DNA of 64,000 bases from Candidatus Melainabacteria bacterium (GCA_003963305.1 RXJR01000028.1:186001-250000), one strand, 5' to 3'; positions 36,317 through 45,365 are shown, numbered from the stretch's first letter. Notes: a model not told the origin generated them from the sequence alone. Program-made: numbers and translations.

Positions 36317-38314
36317 ATGTTCTTGTTGCCGACTGAACAATTGAGATCCGGAACTTACCATTCAATGACGCTCGAACAAACCAACGATTCTTCGTTCAAA
36401 AGAGATTTCCGCGCCTGGTTCTTTGAGGGCATGCAACCAAGCGCCAAGGTTCGCGATGAGAAATCGCCCTGGTATAACGTCATGTGCTTAACCGGGCTTG
36501 ACTACTTCGGCAGCCTGGGATATGCGCCAGGAATAGCAGCAATTTCAGCAGGTTTGTTAGCTCCACAAGCAACAGTCGTGCTGGTGTTGCTCACCCTCTT
36601 GGGCGCTTTGCCCATGTACAAAAGGGTTGCAGAGAAAAGCCCTTACGGACAGGGCAGTATTTCCATGCTGGAAAAACTTGTGCCGGGGTGGATTGGCAAA
36701 GCACTTATTCTTTGCTTGCTCGGTTTTGCAGCCACCGATTTTATCATCACCATCACCCTGTCGACAGCAGATGCGGCAGCCCATATTGCCGAAAACACTT
36801 ACGTAAAACAGTTGATTAGTGAGCAAAATTTCTATGCCTTCCTTCAAAATCGCATGGGTGTAACAATTGCACTATTGACCGTTCTCACGCTTGTCTTCTT
36901 GAAGGGCTTCAAAGAGGCTGTACAAGTAGCAGTGGCAATCGTCGCATCATATCTGGTGCTCAACGTCGGTGTTTCGATTATCGGATGCTATGAAGTTGCT
37001 AAAACACCTGACCTGTGGAATCAGTGGCAATCTCATTTGCTCGAAACATTCAAAAGTCCGTTGAACATGACGATTCGTTCGCTCATAGTATTTCCAGCGT
37101 TGGCACTGGGTATGTCGGGTTTTGAAACCGGCGTCACTGTTATGCCAATCATAAAAACGGATGATTCAGGAGGCAAGGAAAAATCTCTCGAAGACCGAAT
37201 TCACAAGACGAAGAAGCTGCTTACTTCAGCCGCTTTAATCATGTCAAGCTTTTTGCTTTTAAGCAGTCTGATGACCACGCTGCTGATCCCACAAGCTGCG
37301 TTCCAGCCCGGTGGTGAAGCAAATGGAAGAGCACTTGCATACATCGCTCACAAATATCTGGGCAGCATTTATGGAACCTGTTATGACATATCGACAATCG
37401 CCATCCTCTGGTTTTCCGGAGCCTCTTCCATGGCCGGTCTGCTCAGTCTGGTGCCTCGCTACTTGCCTCGGTTCGGAATGGCGCCGACGTGGGCAAAAGC
37501 CACAAGGCCGCTGGTCATATTCTTTGGCTTAGTATCATATGTAGTGACTTACCTATTCAAAGCCGACGTCGATGCCCAAGGCGGAGCATATGCGACCGGC
37601 GTTCTGGTCTTGATGAGCTCAGCAGCAGTGGCTGTATTTTTCTCAATACCGAAAGAGAAGAAAGGAAACCGCGCTTTCTATCTCTCAATCTCGGCAATTT
37701 TCATCTATACGACAATAATGAACATTTTCCAGAGACCTGAGGGACTGAAGATAGCTTGCTTCTTTATAGCCTGCATTTTTACGATCTCGTTAATTTCCCG
37801 GGCTGTCAGGTCGACAGAGCTGCGCACACAGATAGTCAAATTCGATGAAACTGCCACCGAAGTTATAGAAAAACACAAGAACGCGGTGATGCACATTGTT
37901 GCCCACACTCCAGGCAAATACGACTATCGCTTCTGCGATAAACAAGCACGCGCCCTTCACTATCTAGATCTGATCGAAGCACCAGATCTGGTATTTCTAG
38001 AAATCACCATAAACGATGCCTCCGATTTTTCCGAAAAGCAACTGCTCGTCACCGCCGAAAAAATTGATGACAATTATGTATTTCGCTGTTCCAGCGCAGC
38101 CGCACCAAATGCTATTGCTTCAATCTTGTTTGCCATCCGCGATCAAACAGGGCTGGTGCCCCACGCTTTTCTATACTGGAGCGAAGGCAATCCGATTTTC
38201 TCAACCCTGAAATATCTATTTCTTGGAGTGGGTCTGACCGGTCCGGTAACACGCGAAATTCTGCGCGAAGCAGAACCGGACGTGAGCCGCCGACCGAGAA
38301 TTCATGTAACGTGA
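36317..38314 (+). CDS. APC-superfamily amino-acid permease-like transporter with C-terminal cytoplasmic domain
   Basis: 665 residues. After a roughly 45-residue polar N-terminus the first membrane helix carries the unwound glycine motif of APC carriers (GLDYFGSLGYAPGIAAIS), and about 12 membrane segments follow to about residue 495. GMSGFETGVTVMPII matches helix 6 of this superfamily. The last 165 residues are soluble, ending with a conserved-looking alternation of strands and helices. The substrate could be amino acids, or potassium in the related KUP family. ATG 36317 and ATG 36365 are both possible; neither has a clear ribosome binding site. It follows the kinase by 41 bp and may be its target operon. 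It converges on the antiporter gene. Confidence 0.8.
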   Translation: MFLLPTEQLRSGTYHSMTLEQTNDSSFKRDFRAWFFEGMQPSAKVRDEKSPWYNVMCLTGLDYFGSLGYAPGIAAISAGLLAPQATVVLVLLTLLGALPMYKRVAEKSPYGQGSISMLEKLVPGWIGKALILCLLGFAATDFIITITLSTADAAAHIAENTYVKQLISEQNFYAFLQNRMGVTIALLTVLTLVFLKGFKEAVQVAVAIVASYLVLNVGVSIIGCYEVAKTPDLWNQWQSHLLETFKSPLNMTIRSLIVFPALALGMSGFETGVTVMPIIKTDDSGGKEKSLEDRIHKTKKLLTSAALIMSSFLLLSSLMTTLLIPQAAFQPGGEANGRALAYIAHKYLGSIYGTCYDISTIAILWFSGASSMAGLLSLVPRYLPRFGMAPTWAKATRPLVIFFGLVSYVVTYLFKADVDAQGGAYATGVLVLMSSAAVAVFFSIPKEKKGNRAFYLSISAIFIYTTIMNIFQRPEGLKIACFFIACIFTISLISRAVRSTELRTQIVKFDETATEVIEKHKNAVMHIVAHTPGKYDYRFCDKQARALHYLDLIEAPDLVFLEITINDASDFSEKQLLVTAEKIDDNYVFRCSSAAAPNAIASILFAIRDQTGLVPHAFLYWSEGNPIFSTLKYLFLGVGLTGPVTREILREAEPDVSRRPRIHVT

Positions 38315-38351
38315 CGGCGAAGCTAATGTCTTTGAAGTAAACATCCTGTGC

Positions 38352-39938
38352 TCAACCTTCCACGCTGTGAGGCTGATTATGACTATTAGACCCAGCTTCC
38401 AGGCTTTCGATTTCAGCGTCGACCTCTACTCTAATTTCATGCAGTGCTTCTTCCGATAACTTTCCTTCTTTGACAAGTTGCGCCAACTTTTCTTTACGGA
38501 ATTTGGCCAGTTCGAGCTGAGTTTGCCTGAGATGGAGATCCTGAATCGTAGTAGCAGTAAGTGAAACTGTTGTCAGCTCAGCCTCGGTCTGCACGGTGCG
38601 AACTTTGTTCTTTTCATTGAGAACTTCGTAAATCTCAGATGATATCTGTCCGCCAGCTCTCATTTCTTCAATGCGTTTTGATTCTGCCTTATACACAGAA
38701 AGCAACGATTGACACTTTTGATAGTCTTTGAGTTCTTGATCCTTGGTCATCATGCCTAGCAATCGAACCAAAGTACCCATTGTCAAACCAGGAACGAGAA
38801 GCGTAAATAAAACAACACCGAAAGTAAGATTTATAACCGCTTCACGATCTGGAAAATCTAACGGCAAGCTCAACGCCATTGCCATTACCAGAGCACCTCT
38901 TAGACCGCCCCATGCAAGCAAATGCCGCCATGCATCAGGGATAGGTAATCGCTTACTGGAAACGAAGGGACACAACCCATACACGACCAACATCCGGGAA
39001 ACAAGAACTGCCAGTACGCCATAAGCGATAAGCTGAGAATGTTTCTGAATCAAATCTACATTGATCTGCAGACCAATCAACAAGAACAGCAAGGAATTGA
39101 CGAGAAAGGCGGCATACTCCCAAAAAGAATTGACCGCCAACCGGGTCGTAACTGACATGCCGGTACGACTACCGTAGTTGCCCAAAACAATTCCCGCACC
39201 CACCACGGCGATAACCGGTGAAACACCCAACCGTTCTGCTAACAAAAACGAACCATATGCTGTCACCATGGTTAATGTAATTTCCAGCAAGTGGTCGTCG
39301 AAAGCACTGGTAATTCGTGATGCGAAGTAACCAAGCGTCGCCCCAAGAGCAGCACCGCCAAACACGACGATGAAGAAGCTGACCACAGAATCAGTAATTG
39401 ACCAGTGACCACCGGACAAAATAATTGCCAGAACTATGCGAAAGAGAACGACGGCGGTGCCATCGTTGAACAAACTCTCACCTTCAAGAATCATCGTCAA
39501 ACGCTTGTCGATGCCCATCTTTCTAAACAAAGCTACAACTGACACAGGGTCAGTTGCAGAAACCATTGCACCGAACAACAACGCAGTCTGAATGTTCATG
39601 CCACCAACAAAATGCAGAATGGCAGCCACGGCGAACATGCACACAATCACACCGATTGTGGCCAGAACACTAATGGAAAGCCAATCGCGCCTTAATGCCT
39701 TTATATCCATATTCCAGGAAGCTTCAAAGAGCAAAGCAGGCAAGAATATCATTAGCACCAGATCCGGTGTCATCGTAATCGGTGGCATGACCCGAAAAAT
39801 ACCGATACTCAAACCAGCAATAACAAGTGCAACAGCATATGGAACTCGCACCCATTTAACAATTACAGCGGTTGCAGAAGCCGCCAGCAAAAGAGCCAGC
39901 AAACTATCGACAGGAATATGTGGGTGAGTTGTATCCAT
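38352..39938 (-). CDS. CPA1-family Na+/H+ antiporter (NhaP-like)
   Basis: 528 residues, with 12-13 membrane segments to about residue 410. The ion-binding SATDPVSVVALF motif and the following EGESLFNDGTAVVLF segment mark the CPA1 family, in which the Asp of TDP binds cations. GAGIVLGNYG and WGGLRGALVMAMALSLP are further landmarks. The C-terminal 110 residues are charged, helical and cytoplasmic, probably regulatory. The protein exports sodium (or potassium) in exchange for protons and controls internal pH. The start is ATG 39938. The region upstream carries repeated AATTACT(T/C)A elements, which may be a regulatory site. Confidence 0.93.
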   Translation of the reverse strand: MDTTHPHIPVDSLLALLLAASATAVIVKWVRVPYAVALVIAGLSIGIFRVMPPITMTPDLVLMIFLPALLFEASWNMDIKALRRDWLSISVLATIGVIVCMFAVAAILHFVGGMNIQTALLFGAMVSATDPVSVVALFRKMGIDKRLTMILEGESLFNDGTAVVLFRIVLAIILSGGHWSITDSVVSFFIVVFGGAALGATLGYFASRITSAFDDHLLEITLTMVTAYGSFLLAERLGVSPVIAVVGAGIVLGNYGSRTGMSVTTRLAVNSFWEYAAFLVNSLLFLLIGLQINVDLIQKHSQLIAYGVLAVLVSRMLVVYGLCPFVSSKRLPIPDAWRHLLAWGGLRGALVMAMALSLPLDFPDREAVINLTFGVVLFTLLVPGLTMGTLVRLLGMMTKDQELKDYQKCQSLLSVYKAESKRIEEMRAGGQISSEIYEVLNEKNKVRTVQTEAELTTVSLTATTIQDLHLRQTQLELAKFRKEKLAQLVKEGKLSEEALHEIRVEVDAEIESLEAGSNSHNQPHSVEG

Positions 39939-40222
39939 TAGATCTCAGATCAAGCCCAAACTGCACATGTCAAGAACAGGAGACATTCAAAAGTGAGCAT
40001 TACATGCTGATTCAAGTTTATACCGGAACCACATCATTTTCAGTGCATTTTTGTGGCAAGTTCTTACCAATTACTTAGTTTCGAAACGAGTTTGAAACTA
40101 AATATTGCCCTTCCAACTGCATACGCAATTACTCAACTAAAGAGTAACTGGCGATCAGCTCGTCCAATTACTCAGTGGCCACGACTGGCCAAATCCAGCC
40201 CGATGCATAGAGGCCTCAATCA
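39939..40222. promoter_or_regulatory. repeat-bearing intergenic region upstream of antiporter gene
   Basis: 284 bp without a gene. The 9-mer AATTACT(T/C)A occurs at 40069-40077, 40127-40135 and 40166-40174, the first and third within a longer CCAATTACT(T/C)AGT. Overlapping these are inverted repeats: TTAGTTTC/GAAACTAA at 40075-40101 with a nested AAAC/GTTT, and TTACTC/GAGTAA at 40129-40147. The arrangement could be an operator array or a hairpin at the end of the methyltransferase transcript. Neither is proven. Confidence 0.45.
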
Positions 40223-41185
40223 TCAAGACGGCTTTAGCGTCCACAAATTCATGCGCGGTCTCAATCGATCTAAGATTGCCTGATTTATATCTAGAGCTTC
40301 GACACAAGATAATTTCTTAACGACATCCATCTGATTTTCGCATTCACTTCGAAATCCCATCGAACTAAAGAAGCGCTCCATTTCGGTCTCATTTTCAAAA
40401 GCTGACTCGAAAAGCTGTCTTTCAGTCCTCCCCAGAATCGCACTGCGGAAACGTTTGACTGCGTCAGGGACATTATCTGCAAGAGAACGAGTAGTGAAGT
40501 CAGGGGTAATCCAGGCGCCACCGCCAAATCGCTTGAGCAATGAATAAACGTTCTCAGCGACGCGAGCCCGCTCTTCGACTGAAAGGTACATAAGCAGACC
40601 TTCAGTGACCACTATCAATTTCTCATCGATGCTGAAGCAATCAATCAAACCTTCCAGGTCTGAAAGACTTAAAGCGTTAGCGTCAGCTAAATGGTGGTTT
40701 CCAAGATCCGGCAAATTGAACTTAGCGCGGATCGAGCGAACAAGCTCTCTTTTCTCAGAATTGAGCTCTTGCAAATCTGATTCTACATAAACAAGGTTCG
40801 GATCGCTTGTCATCGCCAAACCCCGTAGTGAAAACCCACTTGCCAACTCGAGAACCTGTCTAAGCCCTGACTGTCGTATCAATTCTGCGATGCTCTTGTA
40901 ACGCGCTTCGAACAACGGCGCGTAAATATCACCGTCGGAGATCTGAGCGCGGCGCTGATAATGCTTCTCATCAACAGTTTCGCTTAAATCAGCTGCGGAA
41001 CGCGGACGAGGCATTATGTCGATGTCTGATTTCTCTACAATCTTCCGCACCGCGTCTTCAGCGCCAATGAGCTCAGCCACCTCAGAAGCAAAAGGAATAT
41101 CTGAGAATCCACGAAAGAACGCGACTAATTTAGCTGTAACACTGATCTTTCCAAAATCGAACTTTTGTGCGGAATCTTCGGTCAT
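40223..41185 (-). CDS. leucine carboxyl methyltransferase-family SAM-dependent methyltransferase
   Basis: 320 residues. The SAM-binding strand-loop is VLELASGFSLRG (about 113-124), with the acidic strand end VYVESDL and the TEGLLMYL motif typical of the LCM/COG3315 family. The N-terminal RYKSIAEL and LTRGN-like entry loop are also of this type. Members methylate carboxyl or hydroxyl groups of proteins or small metabolites, and the substrate here is unknown. ATG 41185 lies 6 bp after the secreted protein gene's stop, so it is the last gene of a four-gene operon running from 42876. No membrane segment is present. Confidence 0.85.
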   Translation of the reverse strand: MTEDSAQKFDFGKISVTAKLVAFFRGFSDIPFASEVAELIGAEDAVRKIVEKSDIDIMPRPRSAADLSETVDEKHYQRRAQISDGDIYAPLFEARYKSIAELIRQSGLRQVLELASGFSLRGLAMTSDPNLVYVESDLQELNSEKRELVRSIRAKFNLPDLGNHHLADANALSLSDLEGLIDCFSIDEKLIVVTEGLLMYLSVEERARVAENVYSLLKRFGGGAWITPDFTTRSLADNVPDAVKRFRSAILGRTERQLFESAFENETEMERFFSSMGFRSECENQMDVVKKLSCVEALDINQAILDRLRPRMNLWTLKPS

Positions 41186-41191
41186 GAGTGT

Positions 41192-41869
41192 CTACTGGTA
41201 TTTCTTTCTCTTAAGCAGTTTTCTGACGAACAGCGCAAGTAAGAGGGCAACAAAGAACGGAATAGTCAAACCGATAATCTTTCCGAACCGACGTCCCTCT
41301 TCGAACGGTGTATCAGCAGTAGCATTTTTAGGGTCAACAAGACCACCAAATGTCTGGTCGGAAGGATCAGCTTTGGGAATATGCACAACAAACGATTCAA
41401 AAAATTCTTTCGTTTGAGAGTCATTCGAAGGACCATTCGTAACAAGGGTGTATCCCAATGGCGCATCATTTGCGTGCGAAACCAGGTAACAGAATTTGGA
41501 CTCTCCTTTCTGCGCCTCGATCAGTGATCCATTCCAACCTGTACCAGCCGCGGGAGTTGACGAGACAATATCTGCCTTTTCGTCTTTGATACTGTCTTTG
41601 ATACCGTCCAAAAATCCTTCGACAGATTTTGCATCAGACGGCACGGTCGTGGCACTGATTACAAAATTTCGAGTTCCTTTCGTCGCTTTGTAAATGCGAA
41701 TACTAATGCCTCTTGCATCCTTTGACTGGCTATCAACGGAAGCCGGCATTTCAACCTCAAAATCCTTGGTTTCCGGAGCGAACTTAGTCCAATCATTGCC
41801 GGCCGCAAGAGCAGGAGCAACTGATAGTAAAAGCGAGATGACGACCGAGCGATATAAAGTGACTTGCAT
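41192..41869 (-). CDS. secreted, C-terminally membrane-anchored protein of unknown function
   Basis: 225 residues from ATG 41869, with AGGTGG three bases upstream; the frame is open to 41908 but that part lies in a hairpin. A signal peptide ends near PALAA (about residue 22). The body to about 165 is beta-rich, and FAPETKDFEVEMPA with the SFVVHIPKAD close recalls PsbP/DcrB-like domains. A C-terminal membrane helix (KIIGLTIPFFVALLLALFV) followed by Arg/Lys residues anchors it with the tail inside. It sits between the isochorismatase-type and methyltransferase genes. A very strong hairpin precedes its ribosome binding site by two bases. Confidence 0.78.
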   Translation of the reverse strand: MQVTLYRSVVISLLLSVAPALAAGNDWTKFAPETKDFEVEMPASVDSQSKDARGISIRIYKATKGTRNFVISATTVPSDAKSVEGFLDGIKDSIKDEKADIVSSTPAAGTGWNGSLIEAQKGESKFCYLVSHANDAPLGYTLVTNGPSNDSQTKEFFESFVVHIPKADPSDQTFGGLVDPKNATADTPFEEGRRFGKIIGLTIPFFVALLLALFVRKLLKRKKYQ

Positions 41870-41880
41870 AACCCACCTGG

Positions 41881-41935
41881 TGAATTTAACAGCGTCTAAG
41901 CCTAACACGTTTAGGCTAAAACGCTGTTAAATTCA
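41881..41935 (-). other. long intercistronic hairpin between isochorismatase and membrane-anchored protein genes
   Basis: The outer arms TGAATTTAACAGCGT (41881-41895) and ACGCTGTTAAATTCA (41921-41935) pair perfectly over 15 bp. An inner 7 bp stem (41899-41905 with 41911-41917) and a 5-base loop complete it. On the reverse-strand transcript the structure begins exactly at the UGA stop of the upstream gene and ends two bases before the next gene's AGGUGG. No U-tract follows, so it is not a standard terminator. It may stabilise or process the operon mRNA or alter the start of the downstream gene. Confidence 0.7.
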
Positions 41936-42517
41936 ACTGTCAGTCAACGAATCAAGAAAGTTCGCAGCGATGAGTTCCCCAGCTGTCCTTGTATCAGCTT
42001 TAAGCAGCGTAGACATTTGCAATAAGGCCCAATCATTTTCCGTCTTGCTATTCGAAGCAATACAATCAGCAGGGACGACTATTTTGTATTCGCGCATGTA
42101 CGCGTCATTGCCTGTGAACAAAACGCAGATGTTGCCGGCGAATCCACAAAGTATCAGGGTTTCACACATTAGAAACTCTAGAAGTGGATCCAATGAGGTG
42201 CAATAAAAACCGGAGTGTTTTGGCTTCAATACGAAATAGTCGTTGGCTGAAGGAACCAATCGATTGCTAATCTCGCTTCCCTTACTCGACTGCGAAGTGC
42301 AATGCTTTACTACTTGCGCAAAGTCAGAACGCCACACGCCAAAGTTGTCGTTGACATAAATGACAGGAACCTCAGCTTTATGACAGTAATTGCGCATATT
42401 CAGTATGTTTATGGAAGCAGCGATCCCTTGCTGCAAAAAAGCATCGGACTCTGGGAAGTTCAGATCGTTTATTACATCAATAAGCAACAGTGCGGTCTTT
42501 GTTCTGTTGTTTTGCAT
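41933..42517 (-). CDS. isochorismatase-family cysteine hydrolase
   Basis: 194 residues, the usual size. The catalytic triad of the family is visible: D14 (LLIDVINDL), K98 (LKPKHSGF) and C131 (GNICVLFTGNDAY). The oxyanion-side CGFAGNICV turn is also family-like. Members hydrolyse isochorismate, nicotinamide, N-carbamoyl compounds and similar amides; the substrate cannot be fixed here. It is cytoplasmic. The start is ATG 42517. It follows the zinc-ribbon gene by 20 bp, and the long hairpin begins at its stop codon. Confidence 0.88.
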   Translation of the reverse strand: MQNNRTKTALLLIDVINDLNFPESDAFLQQGIAASINILNMRNYCHKAEVPVIYVNDNFGVWRSDFAQVVKHCTSQSSKGSEISNRLVPSANDYFVLKPKHSGFYCTSLDPLLEFLMCETLILCGFAGNICVLFTGNDAYMREYKIVVPADCIASNSKTENDWALLQMSTLLKADTRTAGELIAANFLDSLTDS

Positions 42518-42537
42518 AAAAATTCTCGACTACGTAA

Positions 42538-42876
42538 TCAATGGTTGCGAAGCTTAGATCGAAGAAAAAGTTGTGCCAAGCCGAACAAGTGCCACATTCT
42601 CTTCTTATAGAACTTCAGGAAAGCATGAAAACGCAATTGCTCCTGATCGGTGCTCTCGATTGACCGCACGCTGTCCACAAACAAGCCCACTGCACCGCAG
42701 GTAGTGCAAACAATCTTTGAGCTCTGAACTCGGAACAGACACCTGGAACAAATTTTGTACATATGTGCCCTCGTCGCCCCGTCGAAATGGAACGTGCTTT
42801 CAATATATGTAGAGGGACGATTACTTCTGCTGGTTCCACAAATCTGACAAGTTGGTCCGATATCGGTGCAAATCAT
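42538..42876 (-). CDS. small cysteine-rich (zinc-ribbon-like) protein
   Basis: 112 residues from ATG 42876. Three Cys-x-x-Cys pairs (CQICG near residue 10, CSRC near 43, CTTCG near 57) plus an early cysteine suggest one or two zinc ribbons. The C-terminal 35 residues are basic and helical. Small proteins of this form bind nucleic acid or proteins, but no known family is evident. It heads the operon with the isochorismatase-type gene. The 259 bp up to the heat-shock gene, which is divergent, should hold both promoters; I saw no CIRCE repeat there. Confidence 0.65.
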   Translation of the reverse strand: MICTDIGPTCQICGTSRSNRPSTYIESTFHFDGATRAHMYKICSRCLFRVQSSKIVCTTCGAVGLFVDSVRSIESTDQEQLRFHAFLKFYKKRMWHLFGLAQLFLRSKLRNH

Positions 42877-43135
42877 AAAAATTTGGTTTAAAAATCTGAC
42901 TACTAAAACAAACTTCTGATATCAAAAATAGTGTGAGTTCGATGCAAATCGCTCGCAGACTCAACCGACAACTTCATCACTAACACACCTTTGGTAGTTA
43001 AATTTCGGGGGTGCGAGAATGGAAGCTGCTGACTTCTCGTTACATAGCCATTAATACAATTTGGAAATCGGCAGTGCAGTGTGGCTTGACGAACTATAGA
43101 AATTTTGCAAATTAGTAAAACGGAGGAACTTGACT

Positions 43136-43708
43136 ATGACCCTGAATAATATCGTTCAACGCCGAAGAACAGTTCCGAGACAATCTGAACTTTATTCTTT
43201 GCCTCGCCTTATGGCTGGTTACGGTGCACCCTGGCAAGATGTTGAGAGAATTTTCGAACGCGCTTTCAACCTGACACCTGTGCAGCTGAACGGTACTGAT
43301 TCCCAAGATTTCACTCCTGCATTGGACTTACATGAAACCGAAAGGGAATTTCAAGTCAGACTTGAGCTACCGGGAATGAACGAAAGTGACATCGATATAT
43401 CTCTCTCAAAAGACACGCTCACGATCAGTGGTGAGAAGAAGGAAGAGGTCGAAGAAAATGCTCGTGGCATTTATCGCATGGAAAGACGCTTTGGTTCGTT
43501 CTCACGTACAGTCCGCTTGCCTGAAAATGTAGTCGACGCAGATAAAGTCGAAGCCGCCTACAAAGACGGTGTTCTAACAGTCAAGCTACCCAAAATGGCG
43601 GAAGTGAAAGAGAGCGTCAAAAAGATAAGCATCGGCGAAGGCAAGAGCTGCGTTAGCGACAAAATTAGCGGCTGCCAAGCACAACTGGAAGCGGCCGAGA
43701 ACAACTAG
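43136..43708 (+). CDS. Hsp20-family small heat-shock protein
   Basis: 190 residues with a central alpha-crystallin domain at about 60-155. Typical stretches are FTPALDLHETEREFQVRLEL, PGMNESDIDISLSKDTLTIS, RMERRFGSFSRTVRLP, and the closing AAYKDGVLTVKLPK. A C-terminal ISI motif of the I-x-I type mediates assembly of oligomers. The protein holds unfolding proteins in a refoldable state. ATG 43136 is used because GGAGG lies nine bases upstream; the TTG at 43130 is too close. No CIRCE element was found in the upstream 250 bp. A good terminator follows. Confidence 0.95.
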   Translation: MTLNNIVQRRRTVPRQSELYSLPRLMAGYGAPWQDVERIFERAFNLTPVQLNGTDSQDFTPALDLHETEREFQVRLELPGMNESDIDISLSKDTLTISGEKKEEVEENARGIYRMERRFGSFSRTVRLPENVVDADKVEAAYKDGVLTVKLPKMAEVKESVKKISIGEGKSCVSDKISGCQAQLEAAENN

Positions 43709-43737
43709 ATCGATCTTCAACGGAACCCCAACGCACG

Positions 43738-43776
43738 GCAAGACAATGTCTGCACAGCAGCCATGTCTTGCTTTTT
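43738..43776 (+). terminator. intrinsic terminator after the hsp20 gene
   Basis: GCAAGACA (43738-43745) pairs with TGTCTTGC (43764-43771) across an 18-base loop and is followed by TTTTTG. It lies 30 bp past the stop codon. Confidence 0.7.
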
Positions 43777-43915
43777 GCTTTCAAGTTTAACGACAACATA
43801 AGAGTTTGCAGGGAACCAGATTTTTCAGGCAGAGTCTCTTCCTTCGATAGAGTCTGATCCGCATGTCTAGCGGTGGAAAAGTAACAAGTATTCGCGCGTG
43901 AGCGAGGGAGACAAA

Positions 43916-44125
43916 ATGAAGAAAAAAGACGTTAAGAAGTTGATTGACAAGGAAATACGGAAATCTATCTCAAAAAACCTTGAAAAACCGATGCGCGAAG
44001 TGGAAGTCCAAACGCATGCTATCGATCTGGTCTTTCCAGTTCATCAGCCATTATCAAGCTCCGAATTCTTCGATGGTACAGAAAGCACGGCGCATCCATT
44101 CTTTGACGGACGCGCCGGTGCATGA
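43916..44125 (+). CDS. small basic/acidic protein, 69 residues
   Basis: The start is ATG 43916, with AGGGAG six bases upstream; the frame opens at GTG 43898. The N-terminal 35 residues are Lys/Arg/Glu-rich and helical (MKKKDVKKLIDKEIRKSISK), and the tail is acidic with Phe, Ser and His. There is no signal peptide. It has its own ribosome binding site and follows a terminator, so it is probably expressed alone. I recognise no family. It converges on the alcohol dehydrogenase gene with a 31 bp gap. Confidence 0.55.
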   Translation: MKKKDVKKLIDKEIRKSISKNLEKPMREVEVQTHAIDLVFPVHQPLSSSEFFDGTESTAHPFFDGRAGA

Positions 44126-44156
44126 TGAATAATTGCCCGAACTGACAAAAGTATTC

Positions 44157-45365
44157 CTAAACCGCAAGCAATTCCACTTTAGTCCATCCGGGCTCTCGCT
44201 TATCGAAATGCTCATAGCACTCGATTACTCCAGTTATGTTGCTGATACGCGAGATCACTTGAGACGGATAAAATCCGGATTCAACAGCTTTCAAACAGAT
44301 TGGAATATACTTCGCATGACTGCAATTGGCAGCACGCACAGTTAAGCATTTCTGCATCGCTAACCCGATTGGAAAAAACTTGGCTGTTTGCGGATAGACA
44401 CCAATAATCGAAACCACTCCACTCTTCCTCACCGCTTCAACAGCCCACATGAGAACCTGACCCGGGGCATCGCCCTGTCGCCACTGCTCGCCGAACATGA
44501 CCGACTGTGGTGCCACTATTTTCTGATCGATGACGTTTTCGAGTGCACCCATAACAGAACGATCAGCAGCCGGCCCATGATGCGCACCCTGCGCGTCAAC
44601 GCCGACAGCATCAATCACGGCATCTGGTCCAAAACCGTTGGTTCTATCTTTCAAAGCCTTGATGGGATCTGCCTTTTCGTAGTCTATGGTCACAGCACCC
44701 AATTTCGCCGCTAGCGCCAGCCGATCAGAGATAGTGTCGATGGCAAATATCTGACTGGCACCACGCAACTTTGCGCTCGCGATCGCCATCAATCCGACCG
44801 GTCCGCAGCCAAACACCGCAACCGAGTCGCCCTCTTTTACATCAGCAATGTCAGCGCCCATATAACCAGTTGGAAAAATGTCAGAGCACAACAGAGCATC
44901 ATCGTCGCTGATGGTATCAGGCAGTTTAATTAACACGGTATCGGCAAAAGGAATGCGAGCCCGTTCAGCCTGTAACCCGTGATATGCTCCGGTCGGAGCA
45001 GGTCCCCCAAAGAAAGCACCTCCCGCTTCCGGTCCAACCGGGTTCGAGTTGTCGCAGGAGGCAAACTCACCAGCTTGACAGTAAACGCATTCACCGCAAG
45101 CAATGGTCGAGCAGACCACAACGCGATCACCGACTTTTATGTCCTGCACGGAAGGGCCCACCTGCTCCACGATACCCACCGCTTCGTGCCCAAGTATTGT
45201 TCCAGGCTTCATGGGAGAAAGCGTTCCACGTACCATGTGCAAATCAGTACCGCATATGGAGCTAGCTACCATCTTAATGACCGCATCGGTTGGGTCTTCA
45301 ATCTGCGGCTCCGCTACTTCGTCAAGAGTAATTTTTCCAATACCATGCCAGACTACTGCTTTCAT
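44157..45365 (-). CDS. zinc-dependent medium-chain alcohol/formaldehyde dehydrogenase
   Basis: 402 residues. Catalytic-zinc residues lie in SSICGTDLH and LGHEAVG; the structural zinc is bound by the C-x2-C-x2-C-x7-C set (ACGECVYCQAGEFASC). NAD is bound by VAVFGCGPVGLMA with the acidic FAIDTISDRL strand after it. The roughly 400-residue length and the inserted segment (DAQGAHHGPAADRSVMGALE) resemble glutathione-independent formaldehyde dehydrogenases rather than simple alcohol dehydrogenases. It oxidises an aldehyde or alcohol with NAD+; the substrate is not certain. ATG 45365 has GAGG five bases upstream. Confidence 0.92.
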   Translation of the reverse strand: MKAVVWHGIGKITLDEVAEPQIEDPTDAVIKMVASSICGTDLHMVRGTLSPMKPGTILGHEAVGIVEQVGPSVQDIKVGDRVVVCSTIACGECVYCQAGEFASCDNSNPVGPEAGGAFFGGPAPTGAYHGLQAERARIPFADTVLIKLPDTISDDDALLCSDIFPTGYMGADIADVKEGDSVAVFGCGPVGLMAIASAKLRGASQIFAIDTISDRLALAAKLGAVTIDYEKADPIKALKDRTNGFGPDAVIDAVGVDAQGAHHGPAADRSVMGALENVIDQKIVAPQSVMFGEQWRQGDAPGQVLMWAVEAVRKSGVVSIIGVYPQTAKFFPIGLAMQKCLTVRAANCSHAKYIPICLKAVESGFYPSQVISRISNITGVIECYEHFDKREPGWTKVELLAV

